Assembly: GCA_004802725.1 (NCBI GenBank)
Contig: SGPM01000048.1
Coordinates: forward strand, 1-64,000
Direction: 5' to 3'
DNA from: Antrodiella citrinella
Lineage: Eukaryota > Basidiomycota > Agaricomycetes > Polyporales > Steccherinaceae
Length of the DNA: 64,000 nucleotides
Shown here: piece after piece, positions 34,491 to 46,890 of the stretch
How positions within the stretch are numbered: the stretch's first letter is position 1
Layout: the number at the start of each line of letters is the position of its first letter
Position numbers and translations under genes: made by a program
The notes under the pieces: generated by a model
What the model saw: only the letters and a program-made list of their open reading frames with translations
What the model was told of the DNA's origin: nothing
Databases searched by the model: none

Positions 34491-35793
34491 TCATGGCGAT
34501 GGTGGGGGTGTAGGTGTTTCTTGTGGATGAACCACCAGTTTCTTGGCGCTAACTTGACCAGACCGTATTCGCTCCAGTCCAATAGGTATACTCGCCAAGC
34601 CGTTCGGAAGAACTTCCACAGCGTTGGGCTACCGTAAACAAGTATGTCAGTCACTGAAGGGGTATGTGTGGTCACTTTCAGCATACCTTGATAGCGTCAG
34701 TCGCCAGGTAACTCGTGAGAGATTCCATGAGCTCAACACCGAGTTCCCTGTTCGGCCCGTCATGGAGGAAGGCCCAAGGTGTCCTGGCTACTTTCCCGAC
34801 AACGGTCTTCTCGAGTGTAATAGTCTCAAATACAATCAATGTTCCGCCTTTCGCCAGGACACTGTATGTCCAATTTTGCGTCTCGGGTTGCGCAATGACA
34901 TCCAGGATTAGTGTTATTGGGGATGTCGTGATGGTCTTCAACGTTGCAGGGATATCGGCAGACCGGTCAATGATATGCGTCGCGCCCAACGATTTGAGGA
35001 AATCGGTATTGTGTGGTGAGGCAGTAGTGATGATGGGTGAGAAACCGGATATTTTGGCGAGTTGAATGACTAACCACGTAGGAATACCGGGGCAATAAGA
35101 CGTGAGCGTGCCACAAACATAAGCAGAAGGTGTGACTCACCGCATTGACCAACACTGGTCGCCCCGCCAACTATGACGATGGGCTCGCCAGCGTACTTTC
35201 CGAAGCCATCCTTCCTCCAAGGCGGCAACAATGCAGCGCCACCCATTGTGACTTTGCGACCGTACAGTCCTACTGCTGCCGCTGCCATCGCGACGGGAAT
35301 GGTGGCGGCTTGGTCAAATGTGAGGTTGGGCGGAATCTGACGCCACGAACGTTAGACAGATGACGACACGGACAAATATCTGGACATACCTTTGCAACAA
35401 GATCAGCTGATGCGATCGCATATTGCTGGAATGCCCCTCTGCGAATGTCGAACTCTGCTTGATGCAGCCTGTGCAGAGTGAGTAGATGCGGTCAGCAACG
35501 AACGACTCGACATCAACGACTGTAACGCACACACTGTCCCCGACAGCCACATTCGTCACCCCTTCGCCCAGTTCCACCACAACGCCCGCACAGTCGCATC
35601 CCAAGATGACATGATGGTCTGTATCCGACATCCCAAAATCCCTGATCTTCCAGTCGACGGGGTTGAGCGCGGCAGCCTCGACGCGAACGAGGATCTCGCC
35701 CACACAGGGCTTGTGTAGCGCTATGGAGGAGACTATCCATTTGCCCTCCTTTGTGGCGAGGAAAAGGGCTTGCTGCTGAGAGGGAAGAGACAT
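34491..35793 (-). CDS. Medium-chain dehydrogenase/reductase (quinone/enoyl reductase-like)
   Basis: NAD(P)H-dependent oxidoreductase of the MDR superfamily, zinc-free subgroup that includes quinone and trans-acting enoyl reductases. The start MSLPSQQQALFLATKEGKW at 35793 is followed by the GroES-like catalytic domain: VEAAALNPVDWKIRDFG, GCDCAGVVVELGEGV and VGDSV. The nucleotide-binding domain has the Rossmann turn IVIVGGATSVGQ, then FLKSLGATHIIDRS, ITLILDVIAQPE and GGTLIVFE. The last exon reads NAVEVLPNGLASIPIGLERI, then SGQVSAKKLVVHPQETP, with TGA at 34491. Length is about 350 residues, normal. No zinc-ligand cysteine cluster was seen. The substrate is unknown, and no biosynthetic cluster surrounds it. 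Confidence 0.85.
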
Positions 35794-36929
35794 GCTGGGT
35801 ATGTGGCGATCATTTGAGACGATGGCCTCTGAAAAAGTATGTAAATAGGAAGTGGAATGAATGGGGATGTCATCAGTGATTGGCGATCCTCTGGAGGCAT
35901 ACGGTACACCCCTCGGTGAAAGTGAATTAGTACTAGCGGATCAAGGCACCGCGAGCGAATCGAAAGAGTTGGGATGGATACCGTCAGAAAGGATAAGAAA
36001 AACGTTGCGGAAGAAGCGCAACCACAATTCATTAGTAACTACGCATGGCATGTTTTACGGAATCCCCTCGACTTCGCCATCTTGCTGACGCAAGGACAAT
36101 AACCAGCAGCAACACGACGAGAGTGTGACGAGCGCATTAAGCGCATGGAAAACAAGATCAGAGAGAACGTAAATCAGTCGGACAACATCGGAGTGCCGCG
36201 ACCTGCAGTTGGGCCCGTTGAGCAGGAGGCGCATCACAGCCAATCACAGAGGCGTTTTGGACACCCGATTTGGAAGTGCAGGCCCTTGCAGCGTTCGATC
36301 AGTCTAGACCTTGACCTCGCCGGAGTCGGAATGAGGCCACGGACTGTCCACGACCAGTCAATTTTGCCAGAACGTGCTCAGGTGGCAAGCGAGTATGTAA
36401 CAGATTCATGTAGCATATAGCCATTCATCCCTGCGGGTGGGCAATGCAGCTAGTATGCCGGCATCTTAAACACCCCGTCGTCACATTTTTTGTGGGATGT
36501 GGTCATCAAGTTATGTACAATCCCGCGACTACTACTCCATTGTGGCAAATTTGACCAGGTCGTGGCCATCCGCATCTGAACAAGCTCTGATTGTACGTAG
36601 CAAACTTATGGCTTCAACTAAGCATCGCGGGTGGGTCATGCCATGCGTGATGGTCGGGAAAATATAAATCAGTTACTTATACCCTGTCGGAGCTGCCCAG
36701 TCTAGACGTAATCGTATACGCCACGCTCAGCGCTGGCAGTTAGCTGGCAGAGTCTAGACTCTACAGGCAAACGAAGCACACAGGTAGGGCATGATTTGGG
36801 GAATCTATAGATTATCTGATTGGAATAAGTAATTGAACCAAGTGAGTACTAGATGCGTGAACAAAAGACTGTACAGAAAGCCAAAACGATCAAGATGAAC
36901 CGAACTAATAAAAAGAACGAGCGTGATAT
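35794..36929. other. Intergenic, nothing recognised
   Basis: More than 1.1 kb between two leftward genes. It contains promoter DNA of the oxidoreductase, but no gene, RNA or repeat was identified. Repeated TCTAGACT words occur near 36.3 and 36.7 kb. Confidence 0.4.
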
Positions 36930-37688
36930 CTACGACCTCTCGAGCTTGACCCGTATATGCGTGTCTCTCCTCCGCCGCTCCACAAGCAGATAGCTCACTG
37001 TCAAATGCCAAAGACCCTATCAGTTTCGAACAGACGACGAGATAAACCCTGATCAGACTCACCGATGAGTTTCTCCAGGGCAGTCGTCACTTCAGGAAGT
37101 GGCTTGATCTCGAGGTATGCATGCTTGGACATCCGGAAGACGAAGAAATGCCTTTTATGCGGATGAAACTCGGCGACAGTGGTCTTATCCTCGTCATCGG
37201 CTTTTACCAACTGCGAGGAATAGACGTGCCAATCAGCCCCAAGATCTGCGCTAAACGTCATAGAAGGAACGTACCTGAAGGCGGCCTTTGTGAGTCTTCC
37301 AGCGATAAGTGCCATTGGCGTCACCGGAGAATGTTCCACCACTGCAGAGCATATATCAGTACCAGCGTTCCGTGAAAACACAGCAGAAGAAGACATACGC
37401 ATGCTCCGAATCGTACTTGACGAACTCTGCTGCAGAAATCCAGTGTCCCTTGTCTCCACCAAATCTAACACGAGACTCCTTGCCCGGTTCCCTCTCAATC
37501 TCAGCGACCGTGAACACCTCACGGGTCTCCATGTCCGTCTTGTTGATCTTAGTGAGGTGTGGGTGCCAGAACCGGGTGACAATCTCGTAGAAGATGGTGT
37601 CGTCTCCCACACTCATTGTCGTGTTCCTCAGACTGTTCGTAGTCAACTCCAGTTTGTGGCTGGGCTTGGACTTAGCGGGGGGCGGCAT
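36930..37688 (-). CDS. DUF6593-domain protein
   Basis: A single-domain protein of a family widespread in basidiomycetes with unknown function. From the ATG at 37688 (MPPPAKSKPSHKLELTTNSL) the pattern is typical: SLRNTTMSVGDDTIFYEIVT, then TREVFTVAEIER, RVRFGG, an aromatic GTFSGDANGTYRWK-type segment and LVKADDEDKTTVAEFHPHKR. The C-terminus after the last intron reads LIVSYLLVERRRRDTHIRVK. Four introns. An in-frame upstream ATG at 37802 would add a hydrophobic, signal-like stretch, but the shorter start matches the usual family N-terminus. A second family member lies at 55170-55850. Confidence 0.8.
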
Positions 37689-39333
37689 CGCAATGATGGG
37701 GGTGACGCGAGTGAGAAGAGGAATTGATGCTAAGAGAAAGGAGGAGAGGAGACCAGAAAGCTCGAGGTAGGGGGCCTGATAGCACTGCTGCACCACAACC
37801 ATGGCAGCGGTACGACGAGATATAAGTATGATGAACACAGACGAGCGTCCCTCGCTTCGCCGAGAGTTCTCCGACCAAATGGCGAGCCAGAGAAAACCGA
37901 GATGATGCTCCAAGAAGATCCACAGACGTGTGTGACTGTAATAGCGCCTCGGAATCGGTGAGAAACCGAGAGACAAGCAGGGTTTCAATCCCACAAAAGG
38001 AGAGGATATGCATCGCATTGCAATGCACGCAGACGTCGGATCGGATAGAGGAGCGTATTGCCGGCGCGCAAATTTCGCAGGCAGGTTGGAAACGCCGTAA
38101 AGAGTGGAGGTCCCTCTCATGCTTCGTGAGACAGATGAGACGTGATTGGACGGTGCCACTGGCGCCACCAAGGTGCACCAACTATGAATTGCACACAGTG
38201 AGAGTGTGGTCCATTATGGTTCAAGTCATGAGGGCGGTTCCGCAGGACTGACAACGAGTGAGAAAACTAAGCATAGCTGTGAGAGCTTCTGCAGTTGCAG
38301 AAACAGAAGTTGCTGGAACGTATGAACCGTATCTAGTCAAAGAATCGACAATCGTCAGGAAAGTCAAACGACTGTATCCGATAAAGGGAAACGCACCTTG
38401 GCGAGCAAACATAAAGCCAGTTCCTGAAAGTCAGGTTTGATGTGACAGCAAACGCCTCAGCTATTCCAGTGCTCTGTGGATACGAGCAAATCATCAAAGG
38501 ATGCAGCGATACAGTCAAGCCTATGCGACGCAGCAAGTTACCCAAGGCGTCGTGCGAATTCTGCGTCACAGAACGAGCCAAGAACGAGCTAGCACAACAA
38601 GTTCGACAACCAAACGGGAGCCATGCATCCTCTTGCGTAGGAATATGAAAGCCACATTGCACGGTCCTGCGCCCCCACCCGGGTTCGATGGGCGCATCAA
38701 GCCGAGTCCCGAGTTTATCGACTTGACAGAACACACTGCCTTGTTGAAATTGTTGCCCCGCACGACGTACGGCACACAGTGAATGCAGTATTCCCGGCAC
38801 GATTTCTTGGCACTGTATGCTCGAATAAAGCTGAAGACAAGCGGCTGCAGAGGTATTTCATAGTAGAAAGGTTTAAATAACCGATTTACTTACTACGTAT
38901 AAATAGCCTTCAATCGAGAAGACTATGTAAACAAATCATAAGTAATTGTCAATGAGGTCGATAATTATAGAGGGACAACACGCTTTCACCTTCCATTGTC
39001 TTTCTGACTTGCTGGCCGTCTCGAAGGACTTTGTCTTCACACAGGAAATCGTCCGACAGGTAGACTTTCATGGAGAAACCGTCTTGCGTCGCTGCTAATG
39101 CAGCTTTGTCGTATTGCAAGGATCATCACATCAAGTTTCACACTAGATCCACTCCAATTCGGCTCTCAAATTTCGAGGGACCTCGGGATCACTAGCGGAC
39201 GCAACACATCAGCAGTACTACTAGACGGTGTTAGTTTCATAGGTATGTAAATTCCCGCGCCGATTTTGACTCAGAAACAAACGTTACTTGTAGGTCCAGC
39301 TGCATTGATCATCGCTACGCGACATAGCCACCC
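37689..39333. other. Intergenic between divergent genes
   Basis: The DUF6593 gene reads left and the Sec2 gene reads right. The stretch holds both promoters and a few chance frames, one of which is listed below. An acceptor-like CTTGTAG at about 39292 hints at a 5' UTR intron of the Sec2 gene. Confidence 0.35.
38501..38782 (+). CDS. Doubtful small open frame
   Basis: A 93-residue frame from ATG to TGA with a protein-like C-terminal half (PGFDGRIKPSPEFIDLTEH, then TALLKLLPRTTYGTQ). The opposite strand is open over the same bases, so the coding strand is unclear. No domain recognised. Confidence 0.2.
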   Translation: MQRYSQAYATQQVTQGVVRILRHRTSQERASTTSSTTKREPCILLRRNMKATLHGPAPPPGFDGRIKPSPEFIDLTEHTALLKLLPRTTYGTQ

Positions 39334-40934
39334 ATGTTCAGCTCGCAGAAGAGCAGCCTACCTCGACGGACGGACAGCCTCACGATAGCGGCGTCATCGG
39401 CACCGAAGTTCGCCGAGATCGAGGAAGAGCTGCATGATATCCGGCGAGTGCACAACCATGGACAGGAGGAGGACCTGCGAATGGCTCTGTCCCGGATGAT
39501 CTCGCGCGTGGAGGAACTGGTACGCCGGTCATGTATATCCGACTCACAACTTACGAGGTTCATTCAGGAATGTGTCGTTCATGTTCCCAGTCATCCATGC
39601 TCAAGGAGGCTTATCGCGTGCAGACAGACATTCAGACTGAGCTCACGCTAGCCAAGTCTAATCTGCAATTAGCATTGGCCAATAACGAAATGCTGGAAGA
39701 CGCGCTGAATCGAGACGTGCCAGGGTCTTCGAAAGACGTCGGGTGGCGAAGGTGGAGCGCGAAGGAGCAGAAAGAGCGCGAGATGGAAGGACTCAGTCGA
39801 CGAAGCATCGACAGCTCGCACTCCATCGACGTATCGACAACCTCCCCAGGTCAATCGCCCATCCCGGGATCAACCACACCCTCAGAGGGCCGATTCTTCA
39901 AGTTTCGGTTCGGTGCACCCAGCAGCGCGTCGAGTTCCGTATTCCCTTCGCCGCGGTTACCTATCAGTCCGAGACTGGGACAGGTGCAGTCGGCCAGCGC
40001 AGGTGGACAGGTGCATACGAGCCATCTTACCTCGGCATCGCTGCCGTCATTGGTGTCAGATAGGGACAAGGAGATGGAGACTCTGACGGCGGAGCTGGAG
40101 AAGGAGAAGAAAGCTCGTGTGGCTGCCTCAGCCGCAAAGGAGGCTCTGGAAGCTGAGCTGGAGTCGCTATCCCAAGCCTTGTTCGAAGAGGTGAGTTTTT
40201 TGTTGCTACGAGATGCTGTGTAGGTGTACAACTTCTCTTCTTAGGCAAACAAAATGGTAGCTACGGAGCGTATGAAACTCGCAGAGACAGAAGACGAACT
40301 GCGAGAGGCTCAAGCGGAGAAATATGCACTCAAAAGTGCACTCGACCTCCTGGAGACACAGCACAACAGCTCAACTCAACTCGCCAACGGATCCATACCA
40401 TCTTCACCACACACGCAGCCTATACACCACGGACGTTCGATATCTGCCGTATCGACGTTCTCCGCGTCGTCGGCGATGGCGATCAAGTCCCCTCCATCGT
40501 CGTCTTCATCGGCACCGTCCTCTCCGATCTCGGTACGACGCATCTTCACGGAAGACTCTCCTCCGTCGGCGAAGACGGTTGTACCGACGCAGATGGCTGA
40601 TAATCATGAGTCAGATGCTGAGGGTCATTATGAAGGTGATGCGGCGCCGTCTCATGATCCTGAAGCACCAGTTGACACACCTCCTGAACAAGCAGACGAC
40701 CCTGCTGTCAATGGGGAAGACAACACTCCTCGGAGGGACAAGCCTGCCGTCTCCTCACTGGAAGTCCTCTCACCGTCAACGTCCTCATCCTCATCCTCAT
40801 CGTCCACCAACCCGTCACCGTCGCCGTCAGGATTCTTCGCGCCGAGACCAGTGGTGTTCTACGACGCTGGTGACGCCGCGTCACCATGGGCGGATGTCCG
40901 TTCTGCGAGTGCGTCACCTTCGGGCACGCGCTGA
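39334..40934 (+). CDS. SEC2: Sec2-type Rab guanine-nucleotide exchange factor
   Basis: Sec2/Rabin8 proteins activate the Rab GTPase Sec4/Rab8 on secretory vesicles and so drive polarised exocytosis. The ATG at 39334 gives MFSSQKSSLPRRTDSL. A first helical region follows (FAEIEEELHDIRRVHNHGQ, TLAKSNLQLALANNEMLED), then a Ser/Pro-rich linker. The catalytic coiled coil has the family hallmark LEAELESLSQALFEEANKMV, then ATERMKLAETEDELREAQAE, assembled across an intron after LFEE. The C-terminal third is acidic and Ser-rich (STSSSSSSSSTNPSPSPSG) and presumably regulatory by phosphorylation. Introns at about 39518-39606 and 40192-40245. Length of about 480 residues is reasonable for a fungal Sec2. 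An additional upstream exon cannot be excluded. Confidence 0.85.
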
Positions 40935-41815
40935 GACCCTAGAACCCCAAAGCCCCTCCCTGCCGTGTCTGTGTCCGGCATATCTAATATCTCTCGTCCC
41001 TTGCATCTATCTATTCGTCCCCTTCTCACATCGCATTCGCATCCCCGTCTAGCCAAAAACTCAACCCCACGTCTCTTCCTCTATATCCATCTCTTCATCT
41101 CTCCTCGTCGTGGATCGTACCTCCACTAATTCCATCCCCGTGCAAGCTTATCGACCTGATTTCCCGTTCAGCTTTTCCATTACAATATATACATTTCGAG
41201 TCTCCTCCTCGTTGTCCTACCTCCCTGGACGGAGAGCTTTGAGCGTACGCTATGATGTGTAAAAGTATAAATCAAAAGGAGCAAAAAGAGTGGGATTGAG
41301 ATGTCCTCGAAACGAATGAACGATTTTTGACTATATATGTACTATTCGCCAGACAGGCAGGAGGAAGCAAGGAAGCACACGAACACACACACGGGGACAC
41401 ACGAGAGGGAGATAGCAGGAAACGTTAACACAGGAGCGAATCAAACACAAGCATAATACTAGAAGAGCATGGGGGTGGCATGGGATTGCTTAAGTACTTG
41501 ATTCAGCGGGGGTAGGCAGAAAGTTAGTGATAAAAGAAAAAAATTTCGAGTCGGGGAGCCTAACAGGGCGAGCAGAGACAATATGTTTACAAGAACTCGG
41601 AGACGAGCAGTTACTATGGTTATGGGACAAGGGAGAAAGGCAACGCAAGCACAACACGACTGGAATACCTGGACTGGGTCCACCAAAAGGGGGGAATCAA
41701 GACGATTGCGACAGAAGACCATCGCAGAAAGAGCAAAGCGCACGGTTTCACGTTCTATGACACCGTGTGCATGCATGCATCGTCATTCCTGCTCTCCTAG
41801 AGAGGATGTGGGCTT
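40935..41815. other. Convergent intergenic region
   Basis: Lies between the stops of Sec2 and the PWWP gene and holds the two 3' UTRs. The first part is CT-rich (TCTCTTCCTCT). An ACACACAC tract occurs at about 41380-41400. No gene seen. Confidence 0.4.
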
Positions 41816-43616
41816 CTATGCGGCTTCGGACATAGTGACGTCGGCCAACATGGACTCCTCAGCACCCGCCGGTGTGTCATCGTCCGCCAAAGCGTCCGCG
41901 GAACCCGACTTGGCGTCCTCGCCCTTCGCGTCCTGGTCCATCGCCTCATTAGAGTCCTCGTCCCCCTTGTCCTTGGGAGGCGTGCTCTTGGCTTTCTTGC
42001 CGTTCGTAGCAGTCCCGTTCGCAGTGGGTGTGTCCGCCTTCTCGCCATTCGGCTTCCCGCCTGGGCCGTTGATAAGGACAGCCCATTTGTCGACGAGGAC
42101 CTTTGCACGCTCTTTGAAGTGGAATTCGTCATTTCGTGGGATCTTGCTCGGGGCCAGAGCGTGAATGTGACGCATAACCTTGCCGATTTTGGAGAACTGC
42201 AGATGCAACGTGTCCAGGGAAGGCAGAAGAGGCAGAAGAAAGAAAGGTGCGTCAGTTTGGCTTCCGAAACAGAGCAAACGAGAGAAAATCGAGTGGCGGA
42301 TCGTAATTTGGGCGCGGGAAAGAAATTTTAGAGGGCGTGGGGACAGTGGACGTGATGCCACCTTACAGAAAGGAAGGGGTACGCAGGAAAACGTAACAGA
42401 GAGATTCTAGACTTACTGTGAGGTACGCAATGCTCATATTCTCGTAGTTCTCAACCGTGCTGAAGAGCTCATCCAATGCAGGCATGTCCTGAGGCAGCAG
42501 AGGCCACCGAGATCAGCTTAGATGAAAGAGTATAGTGGTTGAAAAGGACACACTTCGTCTTTGGGGAGAGATTTGCTGTTGAGGAAAGCCTTCTGGAGTT
42601 TGTGTCTCCAATCCCTGACTTTTGTAGCCTCGAAGTCACCCGACAAAGCAGCTGGACAAACAGAGTCAGAAAAAGGACGCCACAGCAGATACTGGGATAG
42701 CGAACTCACAATCTGCGTCTTCTTCTCCATCCTTGTCGCGCTTGGCTTTCTTAGCAGGTGGCGGCGAGGTTTTTTTGCTAGGGCCAGCATCTTCCTCATC
42801 TTCAGCCTCTGCTTCAGCAGCTCCATCATCTTCAGATTCGACCAACGTCTTTGACTTTGCTCCCTTCTTTGCGGGAGCTTTCTTCTTCTTCTCCGCCGCG
42901 GGCTCCGCAGAGCCCTTCTTGCTCGTCTTGGCCTTAGGAGTTTTCTTGGGGGCGACAGAAGCTGCTTCAGAGTCACGCTTTCGCTTCTTCGGCTTGGGTT
43001 TCTTTGGCTCATCGTCGTCGGCTTCGGCCTCTGGAGCGGCGTCGGACTCGAGCTGATCGACTTCAGCGTTGGCTTCGTTTTCTTCAGCCTGTGCTCGTGC
43101 AGCGTCACGCTCCTCCTCCCACTTGGTAGGATTAAGGGCGATACGATAGCCCTGGAGCAGGTCGGCGGACCTTTTGTAGGGCTCGTTGATGTAAGCCTGA
43201 ATTTCGTGCTCCTGAAGTTTGGAGATGTCTTTTGCCATCAGCCATGCACTGTGAACATCGGAAAGGGGAACGTAACGTGTCGTCAGCATATCGCGTATCC
43301 AAAGAGCGACAAAGGACGGATGGGACGCACTAGTCACCAGCGGGGAAGAACCTGACGCAGTACCAAAGGCCCTTATTGCTCTTCGCGTTGGGGCGTTCCT
43401 TTCCTACTTCTTTAGGGACCGACTCAGGATCTACAATCTGCAGAGCATAAGATATGCATGTTCAGTGTTGCTCTGGTTGACGCAGACGCGTCTGGGTGAC
43501 AAAATGCTCACCATGCCCGGCCAAGAGGGGAAGCCGCGCACTTTGGCGAGGACGACATCGCGCAGGTCGTATGTCTGCTGAGTGGTGGTTTGTGGTTTGG
43601 AACCTTTCTTGCTCAT
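41816..43616 (-). CDS. PWWP-domain chromatin protein with TFIIS-N/LEDGF-like helical bundle
   Basis: Predicted nuclear reader of methylated histone H3 (PWWP domains of this type bind H3K36me). MSKKGSKPQTTTQQTYDLRD opens at 43616, followed by VVLAKVRGFPSWPGM, the signature of the PWWP barrel (PSWP variant). IVDPESVPKEV, GLWYCVRFFPAGD and AWLMAKDISKLQEHEIQAYI continue the domain across short introns. The middle is a low-complexity Lys/Ala/Glu region with several nuclear-localisation-like patches (KKPKPKKRKRD). The C-terminal half has LSGDFEATKVRDWRHKLQKA, FSKIGKVMRHIHALAPSKIP and FHFKERAKVLVDKWAVLIN, resembling the TFIIS-N/integrase-binding-type helical bundle found in LEDGF-like proteins. The acidic tail ends in LADVTMSEAA. 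About six introns. Confidence 0.85.
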
Positions 43617-45457
43617 CGTTGGACGCGTCGACGAGGGGTGCGGGAGCGACGAGGAGGACGGCGGCGAGATGAATCAGTGGTGAGTCGGAAAGGAAGGAGG
43701 ACTCGGACAAGCGACGAGGCTCGTGCTCGTTGTTTAACACTCTCGGCATCTTCCGGCGCGCTGGCCCAGGCCCGTGCGTATTCTTCGCATGCATTCCATC
43801 TCAGACACACAACGTTCTTCCGTGAAAATGAATGCATTATATTCCGAGTCAGGGTATGTACGGCAACGAAGGACTAGAGAGCGACAGGGTGGTCCGACAG
43901 AGCAAGAAAGATTGCACTAGGGCCATGCTTGCTTGCCGCAGAGTACCCGGGGGAACGCGGCAGAAGTGGCACCACCCTACAGTCTTGCTGTCGTGTCGGT
44001 CGGCTATGCGTCCGGCCTCAGTTCTCAGACCACATACCATCCATGTGCTGAAGCCATTGTAACTGGGTCCACTGAGATCAGAGACCACTTGAGGAAATGC
44101 TCGGCCACTCTCCCTGAGGGCTGAGGCTATGCCACGTCCAAACACCAGTGATGGCGCGATAAGGGCCGATAAGAAGGCGTGTCAGATACGACCACTGCAT
44201 GAGCAGCCGTAGTTCCAGACCGGCAGAGGCTGGTGACCAAATTATGAGGCTTCCTCCGAGTCCTTGAAGATGCTTGAGTCGGGATCCTGTCGGTCAAAGT
44301 GTTTTCGGGATTGGCGAAGGCCTCCGGCACGATAGCCAGAAGGCTGAACGCAGTTGAAGGTCTCTTTCACATCGTTGCGAACGACTATGACCAGTAAGGA
44401 CTGTCATCAGCGACCATCCGAGTGGCACTAGATCGCTCCAGGACAACCGGGACACTGTACGGTAGTAGTACACCTTAAATGGACTCATCGGTATAAAAGA
44501 TCACGGAGAAAGGTAGAATACTGACCTCATAGGATGTGTCGATTTGCCGGGGAACATAGGAACACTTGTACTTCCAATCATCTTCGCAGGCGATGTACGA
44601 ATCGGAACATGTAGGAGGCTGCAAGGTGGTCGTGCCTGTGTCGGCACCGGTAGCAGAGACGAGGATTGCGTCGCCTACGACAAGCCTTCTTGACATACTG
44701 TGAGTTGAGATTGGTGGTCCACAGAGGCCGCACAAAAGACAGGGATGTCCAATAAACGTTCTAGGCGATGGATCAGGGTTGACAATACCTGGTGAATTTG
44801 TGGTCAGCATACCGTATTCGACTTAGAGACCGTTTGTACGCCAATCTCCACGGAACAAGTGCTCAGATCCTGTTTATGAGCTGTTCACCAAGCTGTATAC
44901 TATCTGATAGACCTTTCAGTAGACTCGCAGCTGCTCGTTTCGCCTTGATGCCTGACAAAAAGAACGAAAGGTCACAACACGCAGCGATGAGATGAGATAT
45001 GATGAGACATACTAGTCAGCACCAGACAATATTCTGCATGGTCCACGGAGATATTATGTCTTCAGCACACGTCCCATATCCTGGAAAGTAGGGCACTATG
45101 TGCAGAGATTCGAAGACGGAGGAAGGAGACGAAGGGAGGAAAGAGGAAGAGTACGACCCAAGCCACGACACGCTCTTGGTCAATGCGGTTATGTAAGCTG
45201 ATTGACATCCATCAGCTTTCGTTCTTGACCGTGTCTTGACTGCACATGTCGACTATCCAAGCCATGTACTCAGTCGCGACAAACACCGATGGACGACGAG
45301 AGCTCGAATCTCGTTCTGTTCTTGGACCGTCGAATCACGAGTCCACATCCTCAGATTTCATCTGATCACGCAATCTGCGAAACACTTACACCTGCAACAT
45401 GCCTTTATAACCCGACTCGTAAGTTTTTCACACCAACATACCTTCGGACAAACTGCA
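43617..45457. other. Intergenic between divergent genes
   Basis: 1.8 kb between the PWWP gene (leftward) and the dioxygenase (rightward). Apart from the doubtful small gene listed below nothing was recognised. Confidence 0.35.
44242..44696 (-). CDS. Possible small cysteine-containing hypothetical gene
   Basis: A frame from MSRRLVVGDAILVSATGAD at 44696 runs through CSDSYIACEDDWKYKCSYVP to SYE, where a GTCAGT donor occurs. A later acceptor near 44385 would join to VVRNDVKETFNCVQPSGYRA, then KHFDRQDPDSSIFKDSEEAS and a stop at 44242. The protein-like composition on both sides supports a real two-exon gene of about 105 residues. No family is recognised, and the intermediate splice (about 140 nt, possibly with another exon) is uncertain. 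Confidence 0.3.
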
Positions 45458-46890
45458 ATGGCTGCGAATTTCTCCAGCGTACCCATCCTCGATTATTCGT
45501 TGGTGTCGGACCCATTGACCCGTCCGGACTTAGTCCGACAGCTCCAGCACGCCCTCATCAACGTTGGCTTCCTATACCTCTTTAACCCTCCTGTCGCCAG
45601 AGAGGACATCGATGCAGTCATCGCATACTGTCCGCGTCTGTTCGATATCCCGCAAGACGCAAAGGAGAAAGTCCGCATGGTGAACTCACCACATTTCTTT
45701 GGATACACGAAGTTCGGTTCGGAGATCACCAAGGGACAGGCGGACCAGAGAGAACAGTATGATTTTGGAACGCCGTATGAAAATAAGTGGCAGCCTGGCG
45801 AACCGGAGTATCTGAAGTTGTGGGGACCCGCTCAGGTATGCTCCGTTCGCATATGAACTCAGCCTTCGCTGATACTATAAGTGTGTACGCAGTGGCCTGA
45901 TGAGAATATAGTACCCGAATTCAAGGAAACGTATCTGCGGTATCTAGCTCAGATTGAAGTGCTTAGCTTCGAGTTCATCCGACTCATTGAGGAAGCACTC
46001 GAGCTGCCGTCTCGCGCCTTAGACAAGTTCCAGGGTGAAAGCGGTCCTTTGCAACATCGTGCAAAGGTTATCAAGTACCCTGCACCTCCAGACTCGTCGT
46101 CCAATCAAGGTGTAGGACCTCACTTTGATGGTGGATTTCTGACCTTTGTGAGTAAAACTCATTCCTGGACATTCGGAGCGTACTGATCTTTTTCCTGCAA
46201 ACAGCTGCTGCAAGCTTCCGCTCACCGTGGATTGCAAGTTCAGAATCTAGCAGGCGAGTGGATTGATGCGCCTCCCATTCCTGGAACATTTGTTGTGAAC
46301 ATCGGAAAAGGTCGGCCCTATCATGGTTGGGAACCTGCATGAGGCTCATGTTTCCACCTACGCTCTAGCATTGGAGACTGTCACTCAAGGCCTGGCAAAG
46401 GCAACGTCTCACCGCGTCCTTTCTCCAGAGCCCGGATCATCACCGCGTTACTCGATTCCGTTCTTCCAGAACATATCTCAGGACATTCGTATCGGAGAGT
46501 CTGTCTTGTCATGTAAATTTTTCTGTTTGTCGCTACATCCGACGCAAATCGGCTCATACAAACGCACAGTCAGTCCTGAAATCCTGAAACTGAAAGAAGC
46601 GAGGGGAGAACCAGCTGCGACTGATTGTAAGAACTGCAAGCTACACCATGTCGACACACGATTGACGATTTTGTCCTGATAATAGCGGTCAACTACGCGG
46701 AATATGGCCAGCTTCCGTCAGGCGAGGTAGCCCTCAGAGGCCGCGTCAGGTTTGTACCACTGTCTTCTGTATGCAAGTTACCTCTGACAACAAAAGTAGG
46801 AGTCACCCGGATGTTGCACAGCGACACTATCCGGACTTGTTTAAACAATTCTTCCCGGACGGTCTGCCCGCTCACGGGTTTGCGTATTGA
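45458..46890 (+). CDS. 2-oxoglutarate/Fe(II)-dependent dioxygenase (isopenicillin N synthase-like)
   Basis: Non-haem iron oxygenase of the IPNS/DIOX family. The ATG at 45458 (MAANFSSVPILDYSLVSD) starts the conserved DIOX-N domain: LQHALINVGFLYLFNPPV, PRLFDIPQDAKEKVRM, then the FGYTKFG/EQYDFG blocks. The jelly-roll core carries the first ligands in GVGPHFDGGFLTF (His-x-Asp), then GLQVQNLAGEWIDAPPIPGT and FVVNIGK. The distal iron His is in ATSHRVLSP, and the 2-oxoglutarate Arg-x-Ser in SPRYSIPFFQN. The end reads RHYPDLFKQFFPDGLPAHGFAY. About six introns of 50-70 nt. All three iron ligands and the Arg are present, so an active enzyme is expected. The substrate is unknown and it has no cluster partners. 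Confidence 0.9.

Noticed and set aside
40324..41052. Long Arg-rich frame overlapping the Sec2 C-terminus
   Set aside because: It is an alternative frame of Ser-rich codons in a recognised gene and has no independent signal.
42733..43056. Ser/Phe-rich frame antisense to the PWWP linker
   Set aside because: Antisense reading of Lys/Ala/Glu low-complexity sequence; no start context or domain.
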